Part shown: piece by piece, positions 36,135 through 45,293 of the stretch
Layout: every line of letters starts with the position of its first letter
Position numbering within the stretch: position 1 is the stretch's first letter
Assembly: GCA_004193285.1 (NCBI GenBank)
Contig: SECP01000006.1
Location: 124,001-188,000, forward strand
DNA from: Myxococcales bacterium
Lineage (GTDB): Bacteria; Myxococcota_A; Polyangia; Polyangiales; Polyangiaceae
Length of the DNA stretch: 64,000 bases
Direction: 5' to 3'
Made by a program: the position numbers and the translations under genes
The notes under the pieces: generated by a model
The model's input: the letters and a program-made list of their open reading frames with translations, nothing else
What the model was told of the DNA's origin: nothing
The model's database searches: none

Positions 36135-37135
36135 GGAGCGGGTCTCGCCTTCACGTCACGATAAAAAGAGTGGATGACCTCATCGAGCGGCGCATCCTCG
36201 ATGGTGAGATCGCGGAGAGTGCCTTGGCTCAGCGCGGCCTCGACCACTTCGCCCACCGGCGTGGTGGCGGTCGATACCTCGAGCTCACAGTAGTGCGGCA
36301 ACTCGCTCAGGACGCGCACGCCCGGCAGGGTCAGCGCGAGGCGTTCACGCTCGCTCCAAAGCCGCACGCGCTTGGTGCCCAGGTAGCCGCGCCGGAGCTC
36401 GGCAATCGAGCCGTCCGACACGACCCGGCCGCCGTGGATCACGATCACCCGCTGGCAGACGCGCTCGATGTCCCCGGTGTCGTGAGACGTCAGCAAAAGC
36501 GATACGCCCTCTTGCTCGGACTGGCGCTGTAAAAGCTCGCGAATCGCGGCTTTCGCTGCGACATCCAGGCCTATCGTCGGCTCGTCCAAGAACAAGATAC
36601 GGGGGCGGTGCAGGAGGCTCGCCGCGACCTCGGCGCGCATCCGCTCCCCGAGCGATAGCTGACTCACCGGCTTATCCAGCAGCGGACCGAGGTCGAACGC
36701 GGCCGTGAGCTCTTTCAGGCGCGCTCGGCAAGCCGCTGGCTCGAGCTCGTAGACGAAGCCGAGCAGCTCCAGAGTATCCCGCGCGGGCAAGTGGTACCAA
36801 AGCTGCGAGCGCTGACCGAAAACGGTGCCGATGCGAAAGCCCAGCTGACGACGCTGGCGCCACGGCACCAGCCCCGCCACCTCTGCGCTCCCGGAATCAG
36901 GGTGCAATATGCCGGAAAGCACCTTGAGGGTCGTGGACTTGCCAGCGCCGTTGGGGCCGATGAACGCGACCCGCTCACCCGGCTGGATCGTGAACGAAAC
37001 TCGATCGATCGCGAGGACTTGCTCCGTGATGGGCGCAAAGAAGTCATGCACGCGCGCGAGCGCGGAGCCGCTGCGTGCGCGACGAGCGCAAAAGCTCTTG
37101 GTCAGACCAGATAGGCAGATGGCGGGTACGGACAT
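36131..37135 (-). CDS. ABC-2 exporter ATP-binding protein (COG4586-like)
   Basis: 334 aa. Walker A is GPNGAGKST, the signature is LSLGERMRAEVAASLL (a variant LSxGE), Walker B is ILFLDEPTIGLD and the H-loop is LLTSHD. An N-terminal extension (about 10-45) and a C-terminal domain (about 245-330) fit the COG4586 group, which pairs with COG4587 and COG3694 permeases. It powers an exporter of unknown substrate. The gene starts downstream of a strong terminator-like hairpin at 37189-37215. Confidence 0.92.
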   Translation of the reverse strand: MSVPAICLSGLTKSFCARRARSGSALARVHDFFAPITEQVLAIDRVSFTIQPGERVAFIGPNGAGKSTTLKVLSGILHPDSGSAEVAGLVPWRQRRQLGFRIGTVFGQRSQLWYHLPARDTLELLGFVYELEPAACRARLKELTAAFDLGPLLDKPVSQLSLGERMRAEVAASLLHRPRILFLDEPTIGLDVAAKAAIRELLQRQSEQEGVSLLLTSHDTGDIERVCQRVIVIHGGRVVSDGSIAELRRGYLGTKRVRLWSERERLALTLPGVRVLSELPHYCELEVSTATTPVGEVVEAALSQGTLRDLTIEDAPLDEVIHSFYRDVKARPAP

Positions 37136-37188
37136 GGCGACGACTCGTGGTTCGAGAGCCGCCCGACGGACCTTCCAGAAACGCGAAA

Positions 37189-37221
37189 CGCCCTTTCGGA
37201 AGATCCGAAAGGGCGCTTTTT
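37189..37221. terminator. Strong intrinsic terminator hairpin between ttcA and the ABC operon
   Basis: CGCCCTTTCGGA (37189-37200) pairs with TCCGAAAGGGCG (37204-37215) around a three-base loop. A TTTTT tract follows on the plus strand at 37217-37221; on the minus strand the T-tract is weaker. It separates ttcA (ending 37381) from the ABC exporter operon. Confidence 0.75.
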
Positions 37222-37380
37222 CTGCGGTATTTGCCCCCTCGGCTTAGACGACGCCAACCCTGGCGCACATAACGAGCGCCGGAATATGGAGACGGTAGCC
37301 GAAGACCGAGCAGGACATGAGGGCCCGGCGAGGATGACAGAAACACCGCCGCCCCGTCAAGCAACTCGCTCCCAGCTCGG

Positions 37381-38262
37381 TCAGCGCAACCCGAGCTCGT
37401 CTTCCGCCGGCGCGCTCAAGACGGGGAGCGCGCGATGGTGCGAGGGCATACGCGGCGAGGGTAACTTCGGTTGTAGCTCTGCGGGGCGACCCGCCCACGC
37501 TGCCTGCACGTCTCGATCGAGCAGGTGCGTAGGACGCACGTTCTTGAGCGCGTGCGCCATCACCGCGCGCAGAGGCGGCGATTCTTTCTCGAGCTGCTCG
37601 AGCAGCGCCGCCATCCGATCTCGTTTGAGGCCGCTCTGAGAGCCGCACAGGTTACAGGGCAAAATCGGGAACGCGCAGAGCGCGGAGAGCTCTCGAATCG
37701 TCCCCTCCGCGCACTCGATGAGCGGCCTAATCACCGAGAGCGCGCCGTCGTCCGTAACGTAGCTGGCCGGCATGGCCTGGAGCTTTCCCGAGTAAAATAG
37801 ATTCATCAGGAAAGTCTCCAGCCCGTCGTCGCGGTGATGACCCAGCGCGAGCTTGTTGCAGCCCAGCCGCTCCGCAGCGCTGTACAAGATGCCGCGTCGC
37901 AGGCGCGAGCAGAGCGAGCAGTAGGTCTGCTCCGGCCCCAGCCGGTCCATCACCACCGAGTAGGTGTCCTCGGAGAGGATTTCGAAAGCAACTCCGCTCT
38001 GCGCCAAGTAATTGCGCAGCGGCGCGCCATCGTAGCCGGGCTGTTGCTGGTCCAGGTGTACCGCGGTGAGCCTGACCTCCGGGTACTGCGCGCGCACGAG
38101 CTTTTGCAGCACGTGCAGCAGCGTGTAACTGTCCTTGCCGCCGCTCATGGCCACCATCACGTGATCGCCGGGGGCGAGGAGCGAGTACTCGTCGCAGGTG
38201 TCCCGCACTTGCGAGTAGAGCTGCCGCTCGAGCTGGGAACGGCGCAGGGCGGCGGAGTCCAT
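37381..38262 (-). CDS. ttcA: tRNA 2-thiocytidine biosynthesis protein TtcA
   Basis: 293 aa from ATG 38262, two bases after the upstream stop; an in-frame extension exists but lacks similarity. The PP-loop SGGKDSYTLL binds ATP, and CxxC pairs CSLC and CNLC mark the Fe-S TtcA family. It thiolates cytidine 32 in tRNA. The HHRDDGLETFLMNLFYSG segment is also typical. The final 35 residues are Pro-rich and not conserved. It may share a transcript with the unknown gene before it. Confidence 0.92.
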   Translation of the reverse strand: MDSAALRRSQLERQLYSQVRDTCDEYSLLAPGDHVMVAMSGGKDSYTLLHVLQKLVRAQYPEVRLTAVHLDQQQPGYDGAPLRNYLAQSGVAFEILSEDTYSVVMDRLGPEQTYCSLCSRLRRGILYSAAERLGCNKLALGHHRDDGLETFLMNLFYSGKLQAMPASYVTDDGALSVIRPLIECAEGTIRELSALCAFPILPCNLCGSQSGLKRDRMAALLEQLEKESPPLRAVMAHALKNVRPTHLLDRDVQAAWAGRPAELQPKLPSPRMPSHHRALPVLSAPAEDELGLR

Positions 38263-38264
38263 GA

Positions 38265-39119
38265 CTAGGACGCCGGGCTCACGCGGCTGGCGGTGCCGGC
38301 GCCGCTGAACAGACGCGCGACCCAAGATTTGGGCGCGGAGAGCTCGAAGTCCCCGAGCACGAGGCGCAGCGGATCCGAGCCGAGCAAGCGGGTGACGTCA
38401 GGGTTGGAGAGTACCCACGTCTCGGCCTCGCTCAGCTGCTCACGCTGCGTGACCTCCAGCTCGCCTCGTGCCTTGCGCATGCTGTGGCCCCCCTGCTTAC
38501 AGAACAAGGCGAACGCGACCGAGAGCTCCTCCAAACCCAGAGCGGTGAGGCAGGCGACGTTCGGCCCGCCGCAGCTCTTCTGGTAGAGGTACGCGCCCGA
38601 AAGCAACAGCGTGCCGAGCCCGAGCGCCACCGTCGTGAGCTCGACCGTGACCTCCAGCGGCTGCTCGATGGGGCGGTCCGCGCTCGTCTCCTCGAGGAGA
38701 AACACATGGCCGATGGCGCGGGCCAGCGCCGCCGTGAGGACGACCGGGTTCTGCGCCTCTGCGGGGGCAATGTTCAAACGCCAGCCATCACCCAAGTCCA
38801 CCAGGCGCGCCGCAGCCAGCTCCGGCGAGACACCGGGCGCCGCGCAGCTACCGCAGCCGCCGCGGCCGCATGCCTCCTCTTTGGCCTGCTCCGGATCGTA
38901 GACGCCCACTCGAATCGGGATGTCGGCCATGCCCGCGTGCTCCTGCATGCGCCGCAGCAGGCGTGACACTGACGGCAAGTCCCCGGTGAACACATCCGGG
39001 AAGAAGCTACCATTGGGCAGCACCATCGGCCTCGTGCCGATATCTGGCCCAAAGCGCTCGATGACGGAGGCGTAGCGTTGAACCAGCTCGCGCAGCGTGC
39101 GGTCGTCAGGAAGCTCCAT
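38265..39119 (-). CDS. Hypothetical protein upstream of ttcA
   Basis: 284 aa from ATG 39119 (MELPDDRTLRELVQRYAS). Features are GRGGCGSC (about 86-93), possibly a metal or disulfide site, a hydrophobic TVALGLGTLLLSGAYLY stretch and SCGGPNVACLTALGLEELSVAF. The arrangement suggests a soluble protein with one buried helix or an enzyme of unknown type. No family was recognised. It ends two bases before the ttcA start, so the two may be cotranscribed. Confidence 0.65.
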   Translation of the reverse strand: MELPDDRTLRELVQRYASVIERFGPDIGTRPMVLPNGSFFPDVFTGDLPSVSRLLRRMQEHAGMADIPIRVGVYDPEQAKEEACGRGGCGSCAAPGVSPELAAARLVDLGDGWRLNIAPAEAQNPVVLTAALARAIGHVFLLEETSADRPIEQPLEVTVELTTVALGLGTLLLSGAYLYQKSCGGPNVACLTALGLEELSVAFALFCKQGGHSMRKARGELEVTQREQLSEAETWVLSNPDVTRLLGSDPLRLVLGDFELSAPKSWVARLFSGAGTASRVSPAS

Positions 39120-39202
39120 GCTGTGCGTATCTTGGCAAGGAGCCGGGCTCGAAGCCAGCGGCGCGCGCGCCCGGCGAAGATCCAGCGCGTTGCGCCGCAC
39201 CC

Positions 39203-40054
39203 TCAGAGGCGGGGCGGCCGCGCCGTAGCGGGCTCTTCCTCGATGTCATCGCTCGTCATCGAGTACCCACCGAGCGGCATTGCGACCGCGTCCGGCTTGG
39301 ACTTCAGCGCCGGCTTCTCGAGCTTCACGCTGCCCAGCCTCAGACCCGAGCTCGAAGAATGGGAAGACGAGGGTAGCGGCTGCGGCGTCGGAAGGCGAAC
39401 GCTGGAAGCCAGAGGAGCGCTCGGGCTCGGAGCTGGCTCCGTGCTCTCGAGGGGCTCGTTCAAGAGCGCCACCGCGGCGTCGCGCTCGTAGGTGAGCCGC
39501 TGCACGTCCACCTTGGCGCTCTCGTACTGAAGCCGCAGCTCGTCGAAAGCCAGATCGAGCTCCGCCAGACGGCGCTCGTGCCCACGCTCGACGTCGAACA
39601 GCTTCTGCTCGTGCTCGTCCAGCAAGCCCGCCAAGAACGCGTCCTCTTGCACGAGCCAAGCCTCGCGATCGCGCACGGACGCGTCCAGCGCATTCTCGAG
39701 CGAGACGACGCGCTGTTGGAGCAGGCTCTCGTTTTCGTAAGCCTTGCTCATGCGCGCGCGCAGCGACTCGAGCTCTTGCACGAGCACGGCGTTGGCCTCT
39801 TGAGCTGCGCTCGCCCCCGCCGCCAGGTGCTTCAGCCCGCGCACCAGCAAGCCGAGGTTCGCCTCCGCTCGCGTGCTCTCGACGAGCACCAGCTCCAGCT
39901 GGTCCAGCGCCGCGTCAGAGCCGGGCCGGAACGCTAGCCGCTCGCGCGCCGGCGGGATGCCGCTCTCGTGAGAGGTGTTCGAGCTGACCCGGAGGGGGCC
40001 GGAGTCGGGCGACACGTCGCGTTGGGCAATTTCGAGCGAGTCAGCCTGCGTCAT
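39203..40054 (-). CDS. Coiled-coil protein of unknown function
   Basis: 283 aa from ATG 40054; the longer frame upstream is less protein-like. Residues about 48-190 are highly charged heptad-rich helix (LDQLELVLVESTRAEANLGL, QEANAVLVQELESLRARM, ALDASVRDREAWLVQEDA), followed by a Ser/Pro-rich low-complexity tail. There is no signal peptide or membrane helix. A structural or scaffold role is possible; nothing more can be said. It is upstream of the previous gene on the same strand. Confidence 0.6.
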   Translation of the reverse strand: MTQADSLEIAQRDVSPDSGPLRVSSNTSHESGIPPARERLAFRPGSDAALDQLELVLVESTRAEANLGLLVRGLKHLAAGASAAQEANAVLVQELESLRARMSKAYENESLLQQRVVSLENALDASVRDREAWLVQEDAFLAGLLDEHEQKLFDVERGHERRLAELDLAFDELRLQYESAKVDVQRLTYERDAAVALLNEPLESTEPAPSPSAPLASSVRLPTPQPLPSSSHSSSSGLRLGSVKLEKPALKSKPDAVAMPLGGYSMTSDDIEEEPATARPPRL

Positions 40055-40226
40055 TCTGCGCGGTTGTGAGGCGGCAACTTTCCGGCCGCAAGCGACAACT
40101 GAAAAATTGCCACACCCCCCGGAATTGAGCCCAAAGCCGTGATTCAGGGCTGTTTCGCAGAATTTCTTTCGCCCCGCCGGCACTGCGGGACCGCGCCGGC
40201 CCCCCCTGTACCTCGACCGGCTAGCG

Positions 40227-40682
40227 TCAGCGCGGGGTGGTCAGCACCGCCACGTACTTGCTGGTTCCCTGGCCAGAAGCCGGGTCGAAGCCGCCTTGGA
40301 TCACGAGGGTGCCGTGGGCTCCGGAAAAGGAGCCGGTGCCGTTCGTGATGATGGCAACGTCGATGAAGTCGCCGGTGGCGAGGTTCCAGAGCGTGTAGTC
40401 CGGACCGGAGAGGGTGCCGTTCGCCGTCGTCACCGTGTCCACCCCGACCAACTTGACCACGTCCGGGTCGCTCGTGGCCTCCATGCTCTCCATCGTCCAA
40501 GACAGCGTTCCCGCCAGACCGCCCGTGAGTGGTCCCCCGGTGCACAGCGTCGGGCATTCCACTTGGCTGGACGTAAAGCCGCCGGTGTACGTCTTGACCT
40601 TCAGGTGCGCGTCCGCGTTCACGCTCCATAGCAAGCAGCAGCTGGCGGTCGTGACGAGCAGGCTCTTCAGTCTCGGTGTCAT
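40227..40682 (-). CDS. Small secreted protein of unknown function
   Basis: 151 aa with a good ribosome site (GGAGAA) and a signal peptide cleaved near VNADA (about residue 25). The mature part is beta-rich with Thr and Gly, one Cys pair (CPTLC), and a GTGSFSGAHGTLVIQGGFDPASG-like tail typical of several small secreted beta proteins. No family was assigned. It lies just upstream of the 3' end of the acyl-biosynthesis cluster but is not clearly part of it. Confidence 0.6.
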   Translation of the reverse strand: MTPRLKSLLVTTASCCLLWSVNADAHLKVKTYTGGFTSSQVECPTLCTGGPLTGGLAGTLSWTMESMEATSDPDVVKLVGVDTVTTANGTLSGPDYTLWNLATGDFIDVAIITNGTGSFSGAHGTLVIQGGFDPASGQGTSKYVAVLTTPR

Positions 40683-40713
40683 CGTGTTTTCTCCTGGCTA
40701 GGTTTCGTTGACG

Positions 40714-41490
40714 TCAGAAGTAGCTCTTCGAAAATCCGCCATCGACTTGCAGCGCTTCCCCCGTGAGGTTGCTGCATAGCGGACTGACCAAGAAGGCGAT
40801 CGCGCGGGTCACGTCGTCGTAGTCGAGCGGCGCACGAGTCAGGGCTCGCTTGGCGAGGTGCTGCCGCGTCTGCGCGGTGCGCTCGGCGCCGATCACGCGG
40901 CGCGCCGCGTCCGTCTCCAGCATCGAGAAATTGACCGCGTTACACAGGATGCCGCGGGGACCGAGCTCCGCGGCTAGGTAGCGCACGGCGGAAGCGAGCG
41001 CGGCTTTGACGATCCCGATGAGGTGGTAGCTCGGCATCGCGAAATCCGCCCCGCCGGAGAGCAACGTGACGATGCGGGGCGAAGGCGACCGCTCGAGCCA
41101 TGGCAGAGCGTGCTTGGCGCACACGAGCAGCGAGCGCACGCCCACCTCCATCGCGTCCGCGAGCTCCGCGGCTCCGAGCTCGGTGACCGGCCTCTGAAGC
41201 GCCCCCTCCGGCACGTGAACGAGCGTATGCACCAAGAAATCCAGGCGACCAAAGTGGCGACCGACCGAGTCGATGGCGGCCGCCACCGAGCCTTCATCCC
41301 TCGCATCCAGCTCGACGGGCCAAAGCGATAGCTCGGTCAGCTCCGGCGCGAGCGCGTGGCGTCTCGGGCGGAGTGACACCGCGACCTCGGCTCCCAACGC
41401 TTGGAGCTGGCGCGCCGCTTGGAATGCCACGCTCTCCTTGCTCGACACACCGAGCACGAGACCGCACCGACCCGCCAGCAGGGCGCTCAC
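40714..41490 (-). CDS. FabI-type enoyl-ACP reductase-like enzyme
   Basis: 258 aa from a GTG at 41490 that overlaps the previous stop (GTGA), which fixes the start. A Rossmann fold begins with GRCGLVLGVSSKESVAFQAA, the enoyl-reductase form of the NAD site. The catalytic pair is Y155 and K162 separated by six residues (SYHLIGIVK), the YX6K arrangement of FabI rather than the YxxxK of ketoreductases. It ends in GEALQVDGG. It would reduce an enoyl intermediate carried on ACP or CoA. It is the last gene of the seven-gene cluster. Confidence 0.85.
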   Translation of the reverse strand: MSALLAGRCGLVLGVSSKESVAFQAARQLQALGAEVAVSLRPRRHALAPELTELSLWPVELDARDEGSVAAAIDSVGRHFGRLDFLVHTLVHVPEGALQRPVTELGAAELADAMEVGVRSLLVCAKHALPWLERSPSPRIVTLLSGGADFAMPSYHLIGIVKAALASAVRYLAAELGPRGILCNAVNFSMLETDAARRVIGAERTAQTRQHLAKRALTRAPLDYDDVTRAIAFLVSPLCSNLTGEALQVDGGFSKSYF

Positions 41491-41915
41491 TTGCTCGGCT
41501 CCGAGGGGAACCACACGTCGAGCGACGCCAGGCCTTCCTTTTCGTACTCGCGGATGGCCCGCTGAACGACGAAGGTCGCTTCCGCGGCGGGCAGACCGCC
41601 GATCCACATGCTGAGCCGGGCGCACGCTTCCAAGAGCTTCTCCTGGCGCATGCCGAGATGAAGCAGGGTTTTGGCGAACAGGGCGGCGGTCAGGTGGTCG
41701 CGCTGCGCCAAGAGAACGCTCATGCCGATGAGATAATTTTCGTGCAGGCTGAGCTCGGAGGTGTCGGCTTCCAGCGAGTGGTACCGGTGGATCATCTCGC
41801 GCAGAGCCGGATTTCGAATGCGCTCCAAGAAGCGCACGTGCCGTTCGCCCGTTCCAGGGCCAAAAATCGACTCGACGTAGGCTTCCGTGGCTTGGAGGTG
41901 CTCGGGTTTGCTCAT
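41487..41915 (-). CDS. AhpD/carboxymuconolactone-decarboxylase-like protein without CxxC
   Basis: 142 aa, all helical. HLTAALFAKTLLHLGMRQEK followed by LLEACARLSMWIGGLP matches the AhpD/CMD helical fold, but the redox CxxC of AhpD is absent at the expected position. It is therefore not a typical peroxidase; a non-redox lyase, isomerase or structural role is possible. It overlaps the next gene by four bases and follows the ketoreductase by six, so it is embedded in the cluster and probably acts in the same pathway. Confidence 0.6.
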   Translation of the reverse strand: MSKPEHLQATEAYVESIFGPGTGERHVRFLERIRNPALREMIHRYHSLEADTSELSLHENYLIGMSVLLAQRDHLTAALFAKTLLHLGMRQEKLLEACARLSMWIGGLPAAEATFVVQRAIREYEKEGLASLDVWFPSEPSK

Positions 41916-41921
41916 GGCAGC

Positions 41922-42656
41922 TCAGCGCGCCTGCGCGCTCGGCAAAATCGACAGGTCGGAGACGACGAGGTGCGCCGGCCGCGTCGCGACCCAGACCACG
42001 GCTTCGGCTACGTCCGCCGCGCTGAGCCACACCGGTACCTGCTCTCGAAGTTTCTGCTTCGCGCGGTCGAAGCCGGCCACCTTGTCGTAGATGGGCGTGT
42101 CGACGAGGCCAGGCGCAACCGTGCTCACGTGGATGCCGCGCGGGTGCAGCTCCAGCCGCAGCGCCTCGCTCAGGCATTCCAGCGCGGCCTTGCTGGCGGC
42201 GTAGGGCGCGAACTTGGCCGCCGGCAAGTGCCGGGCCACGACCGAGGTCAGGTTCACGATGTGAGCGCTCGGCTGCATGCGCCGGGCGACGACCTGGATC
42301 AGCTCCATCGCCGCCGTTACATTGATCTCGAACAGCCGCGACAGCCGCTCCGCGGGCAGCTGCTGCGGACTCTCGTAGACGCACTCGGCGGCGTTGTTGA
42401 TCAGCAGCTGCACCGGCTCTTCCGGCAGCTCCGCCAGCGCGCGCGACCGCGCCGCGGGATCGGCCAAATCCACGAGGAGCGGCCGAAAGCTCGGTCCGAG
42501 CTCGCGAGCGGATTCGGCCAGCCGCCGAGCGTCCCGCCCGACGCCGAGCACGCGCATGTTCTCGCCCAACAGGGCTCGCACCACGGCCGCTCCGATGCCG
42601 GAGGTAACGCCGGTGACGAGCGCGAGCTTGCCTCGAAGGCGGCTTTCGCGAGTCAT
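41922..42656 (-). CDS. Short-chain dehydrogenase/ketoreductase
   Basis: 244 aa. The cofactor motif is TGVTSGIG (about 15-22), NNAA follows, and the catalytic Ser and YAASK are present. Similarity is to FabG-type 3-oxoacyl-ACP reductases and related classical SDRs. It would reduce a beta-keto group made by the cluster's ketosynthases. The start overlaps the end of the KASIII gene by four bases (ATGA). Confidence 0.87.
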   Translation of the reverse strand: MTRESRLRGKLALVTGVTSGIGAAVVRALLGENMRVLGVGRDARRLAESARELGPSFRPLLVDLADPAARSRALAELPEEPVQLLINNAAECVYESPQQLPAERLSRLFEINVTAAMELIQVVARRMQPSAHIVNLTSVVARHLPAAKFAPYAASKAALECLSEALRLELHPRGIHVSTVAPGLVDTPIYDKVAGFDRAKQKLREQVPVWLSAADVAEAVVWVATRPAHLVVSDLSILPSAQAR

Positions 42657-43594
42657 ACGGTGTACAGCACCGCGCAGTATTGCCAGCCGAGCCCGACTGC
42701 CGCCGACAGCACGCGGTGGCCTGGTCTCACCTGCCCGCTCGCCAAGAAGTGAGCGAGCGAAACCGGGATGGAGGCGCTGGTCACGTTGCCGACGTCCGCC
42801 AAGTTATTGAGGGTCTTCTCGGCAGGAGCACCGAGGTGCTCGGCCAGCATGGCCTGCACTCCGGCCGTCCCCGAGTGCGGCAAGATCCAGTCGATGTCAG
42901 CGAGCGTGAGCCGATTCCGCTCCAAGAGCGCGCGGCTCACGTCGGCGAGCGACCGCCCCGCGAGCTGATTGAGCTCGCGTTGCCTGATCTTCGGCTCTAG
43001 CTGCCCTGCGGAGTCGACGGTCATGATGTCGCTGTGCGAGCCGTCGGTGCGTAGCTCGTAGTCGAGCAGGCGCGAGCCGCGGGGGGAGTCCCGCTCCACG
43101 ACCATGGCTGCGGCCGCGTCACCGAACACCAGGTTGGCGCGGCTACCCGGCTTGAGGCGGCGCGTAGACCGGTCCGAAGCGACGACCAGGCCTCGCGAAT
43201 ACCGAGGATTCTGCAGGTAGCCGTGGGCCATGGTCAGGCCGTACAGGAAGCCGGCGCACGCGCAGCCGACGTCGAAGGCGAACGCGCGCCGCGCGCCCAG
43301 CGCGTGCTGCACGCGAGGCGCAAAATCAGGCACGTAGCGGCGCTCGCTCCAGTTGGCGAGGATGACGAAATCCAGAGTCAGCGGGTCCACCTCCGCCTGG
43401 GCCAGCGCTTGCCGCGCCGCCCGGAGGGCCATGAAGAGCACGTCTTCGTGATCTTGGGCGATCCCTCGTGCGCGCACCCCCACCTTCTCCATCTCCAGCA
43501 GCGTGTGCGGCGGGTCCAGCGCCGGCAACTCTGGATTCGTGACCATGCGCTCGGGCAAGTAAGTCCCGAGTCCGGTGATCCGCAGCTCAGCCAT
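42653..43594 (-). CDS. KASIII (FabH-like) beta-ketoacyl synthase
   Basis: 313 aa from ATG 43594, with GGTGGAG about four bases upstream; it overlaps the CoA-transferase end by eight bases. The triad is intact: Cys113 in VGCACAGFLYGL, His240 in WILPHSGTAGVQ, and Asn270 in LADVGNVTSASIP. KASIII enzymes start chains from an acyl-CoA and malonyl-ACP. The primer could be made by the CoA-transferase encoded next to it. It differs from a housekeeping fabH in its context and in the lack of a nearby fabD or acpP. Confidence 0.88.
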   Translation of the reverse strand: MAELRITGLGTYLPERMVTNPELPALDPPHTLLEMEKVGVRARGIAQDHEDVLFMALRAARQALAQAEVDPLTLDFVILANWSERRYVPDFAPRVQHALGARRAFAFDVGCACAGFLYGLTMAHGYLQNPRYSRGLVVASDRSTRRLKPGSRANLVFGDAAAAMVVERDSPRGSRLLDYELRTDGSHSDIMTVDSAGQLEPKIRQRELNQLAGRSLADVSRALLERNRLTLADIDWILPHSGTAGVQAMLAEHLGAPAEKTLNNLADVGNVTSASIPVSLAHFLASGQVRPGHRVLSAAVGLGWQYCAVLYTV

Positions 43595-45293
43595 GGCTCC
43601 ACCCTTTCGATGAGCGCCCACTCCCACCAGAGGGGCGCAGTCGTGCCAGCATCCCGAGCTCCGCGTGCGTTGGCACCTCCGCCACCGGCGGTGGACCAGG
43701 CATCACGAAGCGAAACCCCGAAGCAGCGACTTCCTTGAGCCGGGCCGCGTGCGCGGGCACCACGTCCCGCACCAGCCACGGCTCGCTCGGCCCGTGCCGT
43801 TCGAAGACGCACGCCTCGGTGACGATGGTCCGAACGTTGTGACCGAGGCTGGTCACGTATTCGACCTGTCGCACCATCCGGCGTGGGTCCGCGCGAGTGA
43901 GCACCAAAACCTCGCTCGCGCACGCGGCGATGTCCGGCGCTCCGCCGGGCCCGACCAGCAGCGCGCCATCGCTGAAGCTGCTGTTGACGTTGCCTTCCAA
44001 GTCGACTTGTCCGGCGCCGATCACGCCGACGCACGAGCCCCCCGCGCCGCAGCAGAGCGCCCCGAGCATGTTGTCGATCGAGGTGAGGCGTCGGGCAGTT
44101 GCCACGTTCTCACGGCTGAGCAAAAATGGGTGTGAATGCTCCACGTCGATCCCGGCGAAGCCGGTTTCGATCATCATCTCGATCGGCTCGCCGCGCGGCC
44201 CGAGCAGCTGCTTGGCGAGTCGACAAGCCGCAAACGCCTGCCCGATGCCGGCGAGCATGCAGTCATGTGCGCCATCCACGAGCCGCCGTGCGAGCGCGCG
44301 GCCGGCGAGGAGCAGGAGGTGATCGGTGGCCTCGAGCGAAGCGGCGGAAATCGGCGCCGGAGAGTCGCTCGGCTCGCGGAGGTGGCGCAGCGATTTCAGC
44401 TGCGGCCCGAAGAAGCTTCGGTAAGCCGCGCCGCCATCGCCCGCCTCGAGCACCGCTTGGCTGAACTCGGCGAAGGCGGCCGCATCCTCGCCGAGGCTCC
44501 GGAAGTACCCGTAGGCGGCGTAGTCGTCCCCGTAGCCCGGCTCCAGTGCCGCGAGCTCGGCCGGAGCCACGTGAAGCGGCTGAGGGTGCGCGCCGAACGG
44601 CTCTTCGCACACCGCCAGGACACGGTGGGCCGGTAACGGCAGAAAGTGGGGCAAGGCCTGCAGGGCCTCGCGCGGCACCACCCGCTCCACGGTGACGATC
44701 GCCCCGCGCTGAGCCGCGAGCGCGCCGTAGACGCCCTCCCCGAGGGGCGGCGCGAGCGCGACGTTGCCGTCCTCGTCTCCCACGGGCGCGTGTAAGAACG
44801 TGATGTCGGGCCGCAGCGCGCGCAGCAGGCCCAGTCGCCCCGCCGGTTCGTTCGGGTCCGGCAGCTCGAACAGCTGACCGCGCTCCGCGAGCGCCGCTCC
44901 TAGCGAGGTGCCGAGCAGAGAGCGAGTGAACGCATACGGGTGACCGAACGCGCCTGCCGCGAGCGCGGAGACGTAGGCCCAGAGCGACCAATGCTCGACC
45001 TCGAAGCCCTCTTCCAGGAGCTCGGCGTAGAGCCGGTTGGGTCGCGGAGTCGGGTAATTGTCGCCGAAAAAGCAGCCGACGTAGCGCCGCCCGAGGCGCA
45101 GCCGCGCCAAGACGTGCAAGGCCGAATGAAAGCCGGTGGCAGACAGAGTCCACTCCGGCTTGCGACCGCGAAACGCGCGTGCCAGCTCGCGAACGGCTGC
45201 GTTCGAGCGACTGGGAGTGGAGGCGAAGCAAAGGTGCATGCCCGGCTTCACGAAGCGCTCGAGGGCGCGAGGCAACGTGCAGAGCTTCGTCAT
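43587..45293 (-). CDS. Fused family I CoA-transferase
   Basis: 568 aa from ATG 45293 (MTKLCTLPRALERFVKPGMH), overlapping the preceding gene by four bases (ATGA). It has two Rossmann-like halves corresponding to the alpha and beta subunits of glutaconate or acetoacetate CoA-transferases, joined in one chain. The second half carries MIETGFAGIDV with E376 in the ExG motif of the catalytic glutamate. It would activate a carboxylic acid as its CoA thioester. The related myxobacterial AibA/AibB pair decarboxylates 3-methylglutaconyl-CoA with a Cys in place of this Glu; the Glu here favours CoA transfer. Confidence 0.8.
   Translation of the reverse strand: MTKLCTLPRALERFVKPGMHLCFASTPSRSNAAVRELARAFRGRKPEWTLSATGFHSALHVLARLRLGRRYVGCFFGDNYPTPRPNRLYAELLEEGFEVEHWSLWAYVSALAAGAFGHPYAFTRSLLGTSLGAALAERGQLFELPDPNEPAGRLGLLRALRPDITFLHAPVGDEDGNVALAPPLGEGVYGALAAQRGAIVTVERVVPREALQALPHFLPLPAHRVLAVCEEPFGAHPQPLHVAPAELAALEPGYGDDYAAYGYFRSLGEDAAAFAEFSQAVLEAGDGGAAYRSFFGPQLKSLRHLREPSDSPAPISAASLEATDHLLLLAGRALARRLVDGAHDCMLAGIGQAFAACRLAKQLLGPRGEPIEMMIETGFAGIDVEHSHPFLLSRENVATARRLTSIDNMLGALCCGAGGSCVGVIGAGQVDLEGNVNSSFSDGALLVGPGGAPDIAACASEVLVLTRADPRRMVRQVEYVTSLGHNVRTIVTEACVFERHGPSEPWLVRDVVPAHAARLKEVAASGFRFVMPGPPPVAEVPTHAELGMLARLRPSGGSGRSSKGWSHG

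Noticed and set aside
38265..40054. Possible CRISPR or tRNA in the ttcA region
   Set aside because: No regularly spaced repeats and no cloverleaf-forming stretch were seen here or elsewhere in the window.
41373..42752. 459-codon plus-strand open frame opposite the acyl cluster
   Set aside because: The minus-strand genes here have intact catalytic motifs and regular overlaps; the plus frame has none.
43587..45293. Assignment of the CoA-transferase as AibA/AibB-type decarboxylase
   Set aside because: AibB has Cys in the active position while this protein keeps Glu in an ExG motif, which favours CoA transfer; not fully excluded.
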